In this document: positions 38,037 to 45,964 of the stretch, piece after piece
Layout: the number at the start of each line of letters is the position of its first letter
Numbering within the stretch: position 1 is the first letter of the stretch
Assembly: GCF_000576635.1 (NCBI RefSeq)
Contig: NZ_AVFL01000026.1
Coordinates: forward strand, 1 to 64,000
DNA: 64,000 nucleotides
From: Skermanella stibiiresistens SB22
Lineage (GTDB): Bacteria > Pseudomonadota > Alphaproteobacteria > Azospirillales > Azospirillaceae
Direction: 5' to 3'
Position numbers and translations under genes: made by a program
Notes under the pieces: model-generated
Databases searched by the model: none
The model's input: only the letters and a program-made list of their open reading frames with translations
Told to the model about the DNA's origin: nothing

Positions 38037-38824
38037 TCCGCCGCATCCCCGACGCGATCCGCCGCGGGCTCGGCGCCGCCACTCCGGCGGTCGCGCGCGA
38101 TGTCCAGGAAGACGTCCTCCAGGGTATCGCGGCCATAGCGTTCCAGCAGGTCGGCCGGCGTGCCGCGATCGACGATGACGCCGCCGCGCATCATCAGGAC
38201 CAACCCGCACAGCCGCTCGACCTCCAGCATGTTGTGCGACGCCAGCAGGATGGTCGCCCCGGTCCGGTCGCGGTAGGTTTCGAGATATGTCCTGATCCAG
38301 TCGGCGGTGTCGGGGTCAAGCGAGGCGGTCGGCTCGTCCAGCAGCAGCACCTCCGGCTTGTTGAGCAGCGCCTTGGCCAGTGCCACGCGGGTCTTCTGCC
38401 CGGCGGAGAGCTGTCCGACCGGCTTCTTGAGAAAGCGCGTGACGTCGAGCGCCTCGGCGATCTCCGCGACCCGTCGCCGCACCCCCGGGATGCCGTAGAG
38501 GTGACCGTAGACCGTCAAGTTCTCCGCGACGGTCAATCGATGCGGCAGGTCGACATAGGGTGACGAGAAGTTCATCCGCGTCAGCACCCGGTGCCGGTGG
38601 CGCAGCATGTCCTCTCCCAGCATCCGGATGGCGCCGGACGTGGGCAGCAGCAGCCCCAGGAGCATGGAGATGGTGGTGGTCTTGCCGGCGCCGTTGCCGC
38701 CAAGCAGGCCGACGACGGTTCCGGCCGGCACCGCGAAACTGATGTCGTTCACGGCGGTGACGGGAGACGCCGCGTCACCGAACCGCTTGGTCAGGTGATC
38801 GACTTTGATGACAGGCTGGGACAT
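38033..38824 (-). CDS. ABC-2-type exporter ATPase
   Basis: 263 residues. Walker A GGNGAGKTT, Q-loop FSSPYVDLP, signature LSAGQKTR (A for G, frequent in ABC-2 exporters), Walker B VLLLDEPTASLDP and switch His LLASHN. Translationally coupled to the permease. An open frame continues to 39184 but runs into the opposite regB gene without resemblance to the family. Divergent from regB by 106 bases. Confidence 0.92.
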   Translation of the reverse strand: MSQPVIKVDHLTKRFGDAASPVTAVNDISFAVPAGTVVGLLGGNGAGKTTTISMLLGLLLPTSGAIRMLGEDMLRHRHRVLTRMNFSSPYVDLPHRLTVAENLTVYGHLYGIPGVRRRVAEIAEALDVTRFLKKPVGQLSAGQKTRVALAKALLNKPEVLLLDEPTASLDPDTADWIRTYLETYRDRTGATILLASHNMLEVERLCGLVLMMRGGVIVDRGTPADLLERYGRDTLEDVFLDIARDRRSGGAEPAADRVGDAAE

Positions 38825-38930
38825 AAGCAGGCTATATGGCGAACAGATCGCCCGCTGACCAGCCCCGTCTCCTTCCAAAGCCCGGCCTTCCAGTCCCTCT
38901 CCCATCCCGCCCGACTTCCGGCAGCCCAAC

Positions 38931-40271
38931 ATGATCGAAGCAGCTCCTCCGCCGCGTTCCGGTCCGGTCCATCCGCCCGCCATGACGCCGATCGCCACCG
39001 CGATCGACGGGCGGGTGACGCTGCGGACCCTGATCCTGATCCGCTGGATCGCGGTGGTCGGCCAGTTGACCGCCGTGCTGTCCGTCCATTTCGGCTTCGG
39101 CTTCAAGCTGCCGCTCGGTCCGGCGCTGGCCGCCATGGGCGCCTCCGTCCTGCTGAACCTGGCGGCGCAAGCCCAGCGCGGCACGCGGCCGCGGCTGGCG
39201 GACCGCGACGCCGCCCTCTATCTCGGCTACGACACGCTTCAGCTGACGCTGCTGCTGTACCTGACCGGCGGGCTCCAGAACCCCTTCGCGATCCTGATCC
39301 TGGCGCCGCTGACCGTCGCCGGCACCATCCTGTCCAGGGTCAGCGTCATCGCCCTGACCGTGCTGGCGCTGTGCTGCCTGACGGGGCTGGCGCTGTGGCA
39401 GTTCCCGCTGCCTTGGGCGAACGGCTCGGTCGGCCTGCCGTCGCTCTACCTGCTCGGCATCTGGCTGTCGCTGTCGCTCTCGGCGATCTTCATCACCGCC
39501 TATGTCTGGAGCGTGGCGCAGGAGGCCCGCTCGATCTCCGACGCGCTGGCGGCGAGCCAGATGGCGCTGGAGCGCGAACAGCGGCTCTCGGCGCTGGGAG
39601 CCCTGGCGGCGGCGGCCGCGCACGAGCTGGGCACGCCGCTCGGCACCATCCACCTGGTCGCCAAGGAGCTGGCGAGCGAGATCCCGGCCGATAGCCCGCT
39701 CGCCGAGGATATCGCGTTGCTGCAAAGCCAGAGCCTCCGCTGCCGCGACATCTTGGCCGAATTGTCGCGGAAGCCGGAGGCGGAGGGCGGCGAGCCGTTC
39801 GACCGCCTGACCGTGGCGGCCCTGATCGACGCCGCCGGGGCGCCGCACCGGCTGGGCCACATCAAGTTCCTGCTGGAGACCGAACCGGTGTCCGGCCCGC
39901 CCGTCCCGATGATCCGGCGCAGTCCCGAGATCATCCACGGGCTCGGCAACCTGATCCAGAACGCCACTCAATTCGCCCGTTCCACCGTCAAGGTGCGCGC
40001 CCGCTGGGACGACGAGGCGCTGACCATCACCGTCAGCGACGATGGTCCCGGCTTTCCCCAGAGCCTGCTCAACCGGATCGGCGAGCCCTATATCTCGACG
40101 CGGGTCGAGGGTGGCAGGGCGGAGGGCGGCTCGCACATGGGGCTGGGAATCTTCATCGCCCAAACCCTGCTGGAGCGGACCGGGGCCGAGGTCATGTTCG
40201 CCAATAGTCGTGGCGGTGGGGCCCAAGTTGTCGTACGTTGGAATCCACCTATTTTCGACACGAAAGGCTGA
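38931..40271 (+). CDS. regB: Redox-sensing histidine kinase RegB/PrrB-type
   Basis: 446 residues with six membrane segments in the first 195 residues. The quinone-binding heptapeptide GGLQNPF (113-119) is intact, as is the redox-active cysteine Cys272 in SLRCRDILAEL. H-box His232 in AAAAAHELGTPLGT, N-box LGNLIQNATQFA, G boxes SDDGPGFP and GSHMGLGIF. RegB senses the redox state of the quinone pool and a cysteine switch. It is directly followed by regA. The ATG at 38931 is used; ATG at 38982 is a possible alternative. No photosynthesis genes are nearby, so the pair probably controls respiration, nitrogen or hydrogen metabolism. Confidence 0.95.
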   Translation: MIEAAPPPRSGPVHPPAMTPIATAIDGRVTLRTLILIRWIAVVGQLTAVLSVHFGFGFKLPLGPALAAMGASVLLNLAAQAQRGTRPRLADRDAALYLGYDTLQLTLLLYLTGGLQNPFAILILAPLTVAGTILSRVSVIALTVLALCCLTGLALWQFPLPWANGSVGLPSLYLLGIWLSLSLSAIFITAYVWSVAQEARSISDALAASQMALEREQRLSALGALAAAAAHELGTPLGTIHLVAKELASEIPADSPLAEDIALLQSQSLRCRDILAELSRKPEAEGGEPFDRLTVAALIDAAGAPHRLGHIKFLLETEPVSGPPVPMIRRSPEIIHGLGNLIQNATQFARSTVKVRARWDDEALTITVSDDGPGFPQSLLNRIGEPYISTRVEGGRAEGGSHMGLGIFIAQTLLERTGAEVMFANSRGGGAQVVVRWNPPIFDTKG

Positions 40272-40285
40272 GGACGGGAACGCGA

Positions 40286-40870
40286 ATGACTTCCGACATC
40301 GGTCCGACCGGCGAGGCCGCCAAACTGACATTTTCCGGTGACGCTTCGCGCAGCCTCCTGGTTGTCGACGACGATCCCCCGTTCCGAAACCGTTTGGCGC
40401 GCGCGATGGAGAAGCGCGGCTTCGACGTCGTCGCGGTCGACAGCGTCGCGATGGGCATCGAGGTGGCGCAGGAGTCCGCTCCGGTGTTCGCCGTCGTCGA
40501 TCTCCGCCTGGGTGACGGCAGTGGCCTGGATGTGGTCGCGGCGCTGCGCGACGCCCGTCCCGAAGCCCGGATCGTGGTGCTGACGGGCTACGGCAACATC
40601 GCCACGGCGGTCGCGGCGGTCAAGGCCGGCGCCGTCGACTACCTGCCCAAGCCGGCCGACGCCGACGCGGTGGAGGCGGCGCTGCTGGCCGACGGCCGCC
40701 CCCTGCCGCCGCCGCCGGACAACCCGATGTCGGCCGACCGCGTCCGCTGGGAACACATCCAACGGGTCTTCGAGCAATGCGACCGCAACGTGTCCGAAAC
40801 GGCTCGCCGCCTCAAGATGCACCGCCGCACCCTCCAGCGCATCCTGAACAAGCACGCCCCCCGGGGGTGA
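40286..40870 (+). CDS. regA: Redox response regulator RegA/ActR/PrrA-type
   Basis: 194 residues. Receiver with acid pocket VVDDDPP, phospho-acceptor Asp72 in FAVVDLRLGDGSG, Lys in PKPAD; a proline linker (PLPPPPDNP); then a Fis-type helix-turn-helix (about 150-190) with SADRVRWEHIQRVFEQCDRN and SETARRLKMHRRTLQRIL, nearly invariant in RegA. It begins 14 bases after regB. The pair is a global redox regulator in alphaproteobacteria. Confidence 0.96.
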   Translation: MTSDIGPTGEAAKLTFSGDASRSLLVVDDDPPFRNRLARAMEKRGFDVVAVDSVAMGIEVAQESAPVFAVVDLRLGDGSGLDVVAALRDARPEARIVVLTGYGNIATAVAAVKAGAVDYLPKPADADAVEAALLADGRPLPPPPDNPMSADRVRWEHIQRVFEQCDRNVSETARRLKMHRRTLQRILNKHAPRG

Positions 40871-40956
40871 GCGCTTTGATGCCCGCGCCGAGCGATGGGA
40901 ACCAAGTCGGGGCCGCCCGGGTTATTGCCTGAAGGCGGAACCGGCGGAGTTGGACC

Positions 40957-41409
40957 ATGACCAAGGATGAGATCGTCGATACCCTGAATGATCTGATTCA
41001 GATCACCGAGGACAGTCACGAAGGGTATCGGAAGTCCGCCGAGGATGCCCAGGAACCTGACTTGAAGACTCTGTTCAACGATCTTTCCGCCCAGCGCGGC
41101 GCCATGGTCCGCGATCTCCAGAAGCACGTGGCCGAGCAGGGCGGGGCGCCCGAGGCCAGCGGCACGATCATGGGCGGCGCCCATCGCTTCTTCGTCGATC
41201 TCAAGTCTTCCGTGATGGGTCGTGATCGAAACGCCATCATCGAGGAGATCCAGCGCGGCGAGACGGAGGCGGTCCGCCGCTTCGAGCAGGCGCTCGACAA
41301 GGATTTGCCGACCCACCTCGCCAGCGTCATCAGCCAGCATCTCGCCCGGTTCCACGCCGACCGCGAACGCCTCGCCAGCGTCAACCCGGGAGCGCGCCAA
41401 GCCTCCTGA
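40957..41409 (+). CDS. PA2169-family four-helix (DUF2383) protein
   Basis: 150 residues, all-helical. The pattern MTKDEIVDTLNDLIQITEDS...GYRKSAEDAQEPDLKTLF...AQRGAMVRDLQ, with a central GxxHRFFVDLKS, matches PA2169/DUF2383 ferritin-like bundles found in stress-response genes. Metal ligands (Glu/His) are partly present, but oxidase activity is unknown. GGCGGAG precedes the ATG. It is between regA and a small acidic protein, and might share redox or stress control. Confidence 0.85.
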   Translation: MTKDEIVDTLNDLIQITEDSHEGYRKSAEDAQEPDLKTLFNDLSAQRGAMVRDLQKHVAEQGGAPEASGTIMGGAHRFFVDLKSSVMGRDRNAIIEEIQRGETEAVRRFEQALDKDLPTHLASVISQHLARFHADRERLASVNPGARQAS

Positions 41410-41450
41410 GACACACAGCCGACAACCTCCCTCACAACAGGAGACAGCCG

Positions 41451-41645
41451 ATGGCGACCAACGCCGAAATCGCCGCCAAACTGCTGAGGGACGCAGCGTC
41501 CTTCTTCCGCCATGTCGGAGACCAGAACGATCCGATCAAGGATCAGATGGATACCAACGCCCAGGCCTACGAGACCATCGCCGAACTGGTCGAGACCGAA
41601 CCGACCGCCGAGTTCGACCTGATCGAGCGAACGCCCAACGCCTAG
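41451..41645 (+). CDS. Small acidic hypothetical protein
   Basis: 64 residues, acidic, helical (NAEIAAKLLRDAASFFRHVG, then NAQAYETIAELVETEPT). AGGAG lies 7 bases before the ATG, only 41 bases after the PA2169-family gene, so it is probably in the same operon. Not recognised as a named family, but short 'LLRDAA.FF' proteins of this type recur near ferritin-like genes (my recollection). Its stop codon overlaps the end of a convergent DUF1289 gene. Confidence 0.72.
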   Translation: MATNAEIAAKLLRDAASFFRHVGDQNDPIKDQMDTNAQAYETIAELVETEPTAEFDLIERTPNA

Positions 41646-41830
41646 CGCCGCTCCTCCAGCGCCGCCAGGATGGCGCGGCGCTGGTCGGGAGATGCGACAC
41701 CCCAGCCCACGATCTCGTCGAGTGTCCGGAGGCATCCGCGGCAATACCCGGATAACGGATCAATCACGCAGACGCGGGTGCAGGGGGATCGGACGTGGTT
41801 CTCATCTAAACTCATTCCACAAGATACCAT
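41642..41830 (-). CDS. DUF1289 small Cys-rich protein
   Basis: About 57-62 residues. SPCTRVCVIDPLSGYCRGCLRTLDEI contains four cysteines in the DUF1289 pattern (given in parts: PCTRVC and YCRGC), proposed to bind an Fe-S cluster or zinc. Function unknown; widespread in proteobacteria. Start at 41830 or at ATG 41815. Convergent with the small acidic gene (4-base overlap of the ends). Confidence 0.85.
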   Translation of the reverse strand: MVSCGMSLDENHVRSPCTRVCVIDPLSGYCRGCLRTLDEIVGWGVASPDQRRAILAALEERR

Positions 41831-41851
41831 ACCCGGTCGAGTTCCGCCCGT

Positions 41852-42904
41852 TCATCCAGCACCGATCATGCGTTCGGCCAGCGCCAGCCCGCTGAGGAAA
41901 GCGCCTTCCACACGGCCGCCGAGACACCAGTCGCCGCAGGCTCCCAAGCCGCGCTCCGGATCGTACAGGCATTCCGTGTCGATGCCGCGGGTCGGTATCG
42001 AGAAACGCCAGCGATGGGCCGCGAGGTGGCTGGGCTCCGGAACCGCGGCGCCCGCGATGGCGCGGAACGCCTCCAGCAGGCGGTTGGCGACGTCGCCCGC
42101 CTGATCCTCGATATGCGCCTCCGACCACTCCGGCGAGCCATGCAGGACCCAGGTCTCGCCAACTTGTGACGCGCGGCCCGGCTTGGAACTGTCGCGCGCG
42201 ATCCAGGAGAGCGGTGATCCGACGACGAAGGCTCCGTCGTGGGGAATGTCGAGCGGTCGATCGAAGCGGGCCATCACGGCCCAGCAGCCCGCCATGACCG
42301 CGCTCGCCGCCCGATAGGCGAGGTCCGGAGATTCGGCCAGCAGGGGCACCGCCTGGGGTGACGGCACCGCGACCGCCACGCGGTCGTACTCCCCCAAATC
42401 GATACCCTTCTCATCGCGAAGCCTCCAGCCGTCCTCGCCCGCCGTGACCTCGGCGACCCGGATGCCGGAGCGGGGCCGAGTCGTGTCGGCCAGCAGGCGG
42501 GTCGGACCGCTCATGCCCGGTATGCCGACGAAGCGCTCACCAGGGGAGTGCTCGATCGCGCCATCCCGGGTGAGGCGGACGATCCCGCCGGTCCACGGCG
42601 CCGCCGCTCCCACCGCGATCCAGTCGTCGACGCGGGCGCGGAACCGCGGATCGCGCGCGGTGAAGTACTGGGCGCCGTGATCGAACCGCAGGGTGACATC
42701 CGCCGCCGAGCCGTTTTCCGTTCCACTCGGTCCCGTTCCGCTGGGTACCGTCACGCGCCGCGTCGCCATCCTGCCGCCGGGACCGCGGCCCTTGTCGAAC
42801 ACCGTCACCGGCCAGCCCTGGGCAAGCAGTCGTTCCGCGCAGGCGAGTCCCGCCATGCCGGCGCCGATGACGGCGACGCGGGGTTGTTTGAACACGTCCT
42901 TCAT
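41852..42904 (-). CDS. FAD-dependent amine-oxidase/renalase-like oxidoreductase
   Basis: 350 residues. Rossmann FAD motif VAVIGAGMAGLACAERL at the start, DKGRGPGGRMATRR as the second glycine-rich site, FDHGAQYFTARD and the C-terminal FAD-contact YDPERGLGACGDWCLGGRVE. This layout matches the renalase-like NAD(P)/FAD proteins of bacteria that oxidise off-isomer dihydronicotinamides, though substrate is not certain. No signal peptide. Upstream is a 142-base gap shared with the divergent kinase gene. Confidence 0.85.
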   Translation of the reverse strand: MKDVFKQPRVAVIGAGMAGLACAERLLAQGWPVTVFDKGRGPGGRMATRRVTVPSGTGPSGTENGSAADVTLRFDHGAQYFTARDPRFRARVDDWIAVGAAAPWTGGIVRLTRDGAIEHSPGERFVGIPGMSGPTRLLADTTRPRSGIRVAEVTAGEDGWRLRDEKGIDLGEYDRVAVAVPSPQAVPLLAESPDLAYRAASAVMAGCWAVMARFDRPLDIPHDGAFVVGSPLSWIARDSSKPGRASQVGETWVLHGSPEWSEAHIEDQAGDVANRLLEAFRAIAGAAVPEPSHLAAHRWRFSIPTRGIDTECLYDPERGLGACGDWCLGGRVEGAFLSGLALAERMIGAG

Positions 42905-43046
42905 GATCGCCCGCCCTTATTGTCTCATTGTACGGCTGTGAACTAGCCCGGTGCGGCTATTCATCCAGGCCTATTTATGGCCCAAGCCAGATGAGTGATT
43001 GTCCGCTACACTAATTTTCTGATAATGCGTGTAAAATACACTGTTA

Positions 43047-45263
43047 ATGGTTCTCTGTATGCTTGGATCGCCACGCGTTGGGTTGGGGGAAGCGCGGCCA
43101 CGGCTGGTCCGTGACCGTGACCGAGGTCAACTCCCCCGTCAGGATCCCGCCAGCCGTCGGCATTCCAGGCGGATCATGCTGGGATGCGTCATCCTGCTCG
43201 GCGTCGCCCTGTCGCTATCGATGTTCCTGGTCGTCCGCAAGCAGACGGCGGGGCAGATTTCCGAAAGCCTCGGCACGCAGGCCGATCGGGCGACCGAGAC
43301 GATCCAGCGGCGCACGCGCTTGCTCGAGGACACGGTCAGGGCGACCAGTGCCCTATTCAACGCGTCCGGCAACGTGACCCCCCAAGAATTCACCAGCTTC
43401 CTGGGGCATATCCTGCCAGCCCGGGATGGCGCCGATCTGATGTTCTGGACGCCCGACGCCGAGGGGCCGGTCGATGTCGCTTATCTGATCGGCAAGATGA
43501 CCGAGGATAGTTCGGTGTTTTCGCTGGAGACCGATCCCGAACTGCGCGGATTGATCCTGACGGCCTTGTCGGGGCGCCCGACCACAGTCGCGGTGCTCGA
43601 CAGTTCCGGCGCGATACCGGGGCTGGGCCGCGTGCTGGCCGTGGCATCCCCAACGCGGCGGCGTGTCGATGGTGTCGTCACCGGAGCGGCGGTCGGACTG
43701 GTCGGTCTCAACGAATTGTTCCAAATTGCCACCAACGAGCGCGGCGGCGACATGGTGGCTCCGGCGCTTCGCGTCTTCGATCCGGCTGAGCCGGAAACAT
43801 CCCTGTATGTTCGGGACCACCAGCCGAGCCTGGAACTGACGGCCATGGTCGGGCCGGTCACCCGGCGGACGCGGCTTGCGATCGGCGACCGCATCTGGGT
43901 CGCCGAGTTCCGCGCCGTGATGGTCAGCCTGCCGCCAGCCCTCGCCTTGGCGCCGATCGGCACGCTGCTCGGCGGCTTGGTCGTGACCGCGATGCTGGCG
44001 GCGTATCTGAACACGGCGCAACGCCGGGCCCACGATGTCGGGGCGCTGGCCAGCCACCTGGAGCGGATCAACCGTGAACTGAAGCTGCGGGTGGACGAGA
44101 ACGATCGCACCGCCGCCGCCTTGAGCGAGAGCGAGCGGAAGTACCGCGAGATCTACGAGAACGCCGTCGAAGGCATCTTCCAAACCTCGCCCGAAGGCAG
44201 GATGCTGAGCGCCAATCCGGCGCTGGCGCGGATCTACGGCTACTCCAATCCGGCGGAGGTGCTGGCGGCGCTCCAGGATATCGGCCTCCAGCTTTACACC
44301 GATCCCGGACGGCGGGAGGAGTTCACCTATCTTCTCGACCTGCACGACGCCATCCATGGCTTCGAATCGGAGATCCGTCGCAAGGACGGAACGACCATAT
44401 GGATCGCGGAGACCGCCCGCGCGGTGCGCGACCCCCGCGGGCGGCTGCTCTATTACGAAGGCAAGGTCGAGGACGTCACCGAGCGTAGGGCCGCCGAGGA
44501 GTTGAGCCGGATCGCGCGCGAGGAGGCTGAACTGGCGAACCGGGCGAAGAGCGAGTTCCTGACCAACATGAGTCACGAGTTGCGGACACCGCTGAACGCG
44601 GTGATCGGCTTTTCCGAGATGATCATGACGGAGGCCTTCGGCCCGGTCGGTCAGGCCGAATATGTCGACTACGCCCGCGACATCCACGACAGCGGCACGC
44701 AGTTGCTGAACCTGATCAACGACATCCTGGACATGTCGAAGATCGAGGCCGGCAAGAAGGAGCTGATGGACACGGTGATCGACATCAGCCGAGTCATGTC
44801 GTCCTGCGTCCGGCTGGTCCAGGCGCGCGCCCGATTTGGCGGCATCGGCATCACTGTCGACCTTCCCCCCGACCTGCCTTTCGTCCGCGCGGAGGAGTTG
44901 TCGCTGAAGCAGATCCTGACCAATCTGCTGACCAACGCGGTCAAGTTCACCCCGGAGGGTGGCGAGGTGGAGGTTTCGGCCGCGGTGGAGCCGGATGGGA
45001 CCTTGGCGATCAGTGTCGCCGACACGGGGATCGGCATAGCGCCGGAGGATATCGAGAAAGCCTTCGCGCCGTTCGGCCAAATCGAAAGCTCGCTCAGCAC
45101 CAAAACCCAGGGTACCGGCCTTGGCCTGCCGCTAGCCCAGTCGCTGGTGGCGCTGCATGGGGGGACATTGACGCTCGATAGCGCGCCGGGCGAGGGGACC
45201 ACGGTCACCATCCGCCTGCCGGCCGACCGGGTGGTCGACAGGGTTTCCCAACGGGCGTCGTGA
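43047..45263 (+). CDS. Membrane sensor histidine kinase with CHASE-like, PAS, HisKA, HATPase
   Basis: 738 residues. TM1 about 44-64, an extracytoplasmic CHASE-like sensor (about 65-285: AGQISESLGTQADRATETIQ, FTSFLGHILPARDGADLMFW), TM2 about 292-315, coiled linker, PAS (about 370-475: YREIYENAVEGIFQTSPEGR), HisKA with NMSHELRTPLNAVIGFSEM, HATPase with NLLTNAVKFTPEGG, DTGIGIAPED, GTGLGLPLAQSL. No receiver and no adjacent regulator, so an orphan kinase. The start is uncertain: ATGs at 43047, 43059 and 43176 all precede TM1; the first is followed by an Arg-rich leader. Confidence 0.92.
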   Translation: MVLCMLGSPRVGLGEARPRLVRDRDRGQLPRQDPASRRHSRRIMLGCVILLGVALSLSMFLVVRKQTAGQISESLGTQADRATETIQRRTRLLEDTVRATSALFNASGNVTPQEFTSFLGHILPARDGADLMFWTPDAEGPVDVAYLIGKMTEDSSVFSLETDPELRGLILTALSGRPTTVAVLDSSGAIPGLGRVLAVASPTRRRVDGVVTGAAVGLVGLNELFQIATNERGGDMVAPALRVFDPAEPETSLYVRDHQPSLELTAMVGPVTRRTRLAIGDRIWVAEFRAVMVSLPPALALAPIGTLLGGLVVTAMLAAYLNTAQRRAHDVGALASHLERINRELKLRVDENDRTAAALSESERKYREIYENAVEGIFQTSPEGRMLSANPALARIYGYSNPAEVLAALQDIGLQLYTDPGRREEFTYLLDLHDAIHGFESEIRRKDGTTIWIAETARAVRDPRGRLLYYEGKVEDVTERRAAEELSRIAREEAELANRAKSEFLTNMSHELRTPLNAVIGFSEMIMTEAFGPVGQAEYVDYARDIHDSGTQLLNLINDILDMSKIEAGKKELMDTVIDISRVMSSCVRLVQARARFGGIGITVDLPPDLPFVRAEELSLKQILTNLLTNAVKFTPEGGEVEVSAAVEPDGTLAISVADTGIGIAPEDIEKAFAPFGQIESSLSTKTQGTGLGLPLAQSLVALHGGTLTLDSAPGEGTTVTIRLPADRVVDRVSQRAS

Positions 45264-45290
45264 AAGCGGTGGATTTCCTGGGAAACGGAC

Positions 45291-45316
45291 AAAAAAAGGC
45301 CGCCACGAGGGCGGCC
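45291..45316 (-). terminator. Rho-independent terminator of the mmgR-like RNA
   Basis: Perfect 7-bp GC stem (GGCCGCC 45298-45304 with GGCGGCC 45310-45316), 5-base loop, followed on the minus strand by seven T (45291-45297). On the plus strand the A-run precedes the stem, so it acts on the minus strand only. It ends the small RNA, and would also stop transcription coming from the small membrane-protein gene. Confidence 0.93.
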
Positions 45317-45369
45317 CGAAGTCTAGGGAGGAAACGCCCAAAGAGGCGTCGCAGCATCTCTGCTGCACT
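45291..45369 (-). ncRNA. mmgR: mmgR / alpha-r8 small RNA
   Basis: About 79 nt, minus strand. Order: hairpin GCAGCA-GAGA-TGCTGC (45351-45366), second stem ACGCC/GGCGT (45334-45338 with 45345-45349), the conserved ten-mer UUUCCUCCCU (complement of 45325-45334), then a terminator stem GGCCGCC/GGCGGCC (45298-45304 with 45310-45316) and seven U. The ten-mer and arrangement are what I recall as the signature of the alpha-r8 family (mmgR, formerly the suhB motif, Rfam RF00519). In Sinorhizobium mmgR limits PHB and phasin accumulation; CCUCC could pair with Shine-Dalgarno sequences. Its own promoter lies immediately upstream. The 5' end is estimated from the -10 box. Confidence 0.85.
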
Positions 45370-45373
45370 GCAA

Positions 45374-45402
45374 TAGATAAGGGCCCCTTCACCGCATTGC
45401 AA
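45374..45402 (-). promoter_or_regulatory. Promoter of the mmgR-like RNA
   Basis: On the minus strand TTGCAA (45397-45402) is followed after exactly 17 bases by TATCTA (45374-45379), close to the vegetative sigma-70 consensus. Predicted start about 45367-45369. TTGCAA-type -35 boxes are typical for strongly expressed alphaproteobacterial small RNAs. Confidence 0.75.
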
Positions 45403-45447
45403 GCATGATCACAGTCGAAAACATCCTACTTTCGGCTGACGTGGGGG

Positions 45448-45633
45448 TCAGGCGGCGCGGCGCATCTGGTCGTTGGCGGGCGCTTGGTTACGGCTGCCGG
45501 GAACGGTGAGCGCCAGCGGGGCGGTGGAGTCGGTCGCCGTCAGCTTGCGGGTGATCAGGGCCGTGACCAGGATGTGGGCGACCGCGATCAGGGCGAGGAG
45601 GACGACGGCTTCGGCGGTGGTTCCAGTCAACAT
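45448..45633 (-). CDS. Small single-pass membrane protein
   Basis: 61 residues: one hydrophobic helix (about 7-26, EAVVLLALIAVAHILVTALI), then a polar tail (RKLTATDSTAPLAL). CGGAG lies 8 bases before the ATG. Not recognised. The next elements downstream are the mmgR-like RNA promoter and terminator. The upstream gap contains two TGTATAC repeats. Confidence 0.65.
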   Translation of the reverse strand: MLTGTTAEAVVLLALIAVAHILVTALITRKLTATDSTAPLALTVPGSRNQAPANDQMRRAA

Positions 45634-45709
45634 GGTCTTTGCTCCGGATCAGTCAGTGGTTGTGTGTGCGTTGCGATGAATATGCCTCTGAAGGTCTCCA
45701 GTGTCAAAT

Positions 45710-45730
45710 ACTGTATACGGTATCTTGTAT
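45710..45730. promoter_or_regulatory. TGTATAC direct-repeat pair
   Basis: TGTATAC at 45710-45716 and again at 45724-45730, 14 bases apart; GGTAT/ATACC (45717-45731) forms an inverted pair overlapping both. Sites of the TGTATAC type are used by GntR/FadR-type repressors; the regulator here is unknown. Location: 77-97 bases upstream of the small membrane-protein ATG and 59-79 bases before the plus-strand hypothetical gene. Confidence 0.5.
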
Positions 45731-45788
45731 ACCAAAGCTGGATGGCAGGATTGCGCCAAGCGGATGCCTCATGTTTCGGCACGTCGCC

Positions 45789-45962
45789 ATGGCGGGTGAA
45801 CCGGGGGAAGGCCCCAGCGCTCGGATCGACGCCGCGGCCGCGCGGGCGGCGCTGACGAAGGATCGCGTCGCCATTATCCGGGATGCCTTGCGCCGCATGC
45901 TCGCGGACGAGGAACAGGTGAAGCGGGTGGCGCGCGCGTCGGGGGATCTGTTAAGGCGCTGA
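45789..45962 (+). CDS. Small hypothetical protein
   Basis: 57 residues: GEGPSARIDAAAARAALTKD, then VAIIRDALRRMLADEEQVKR and ASGDLLRR; basic, helical, no membrane segment. The frame stays open from 45639 but the upstream part is AT-richer and not protein-like, so the ATG at 45789 is used; no strong ribosome site is seen. The end is convergent with queG and nearly touches it. Coding status is moderate. Confidence 0.45.
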   Translation: MAGEPGEGPSARIDAAAARAALTKDRVAIIRDALRRMLADEEQVKRVARASGDLLRR

Positions 45963-45964
45963 GG

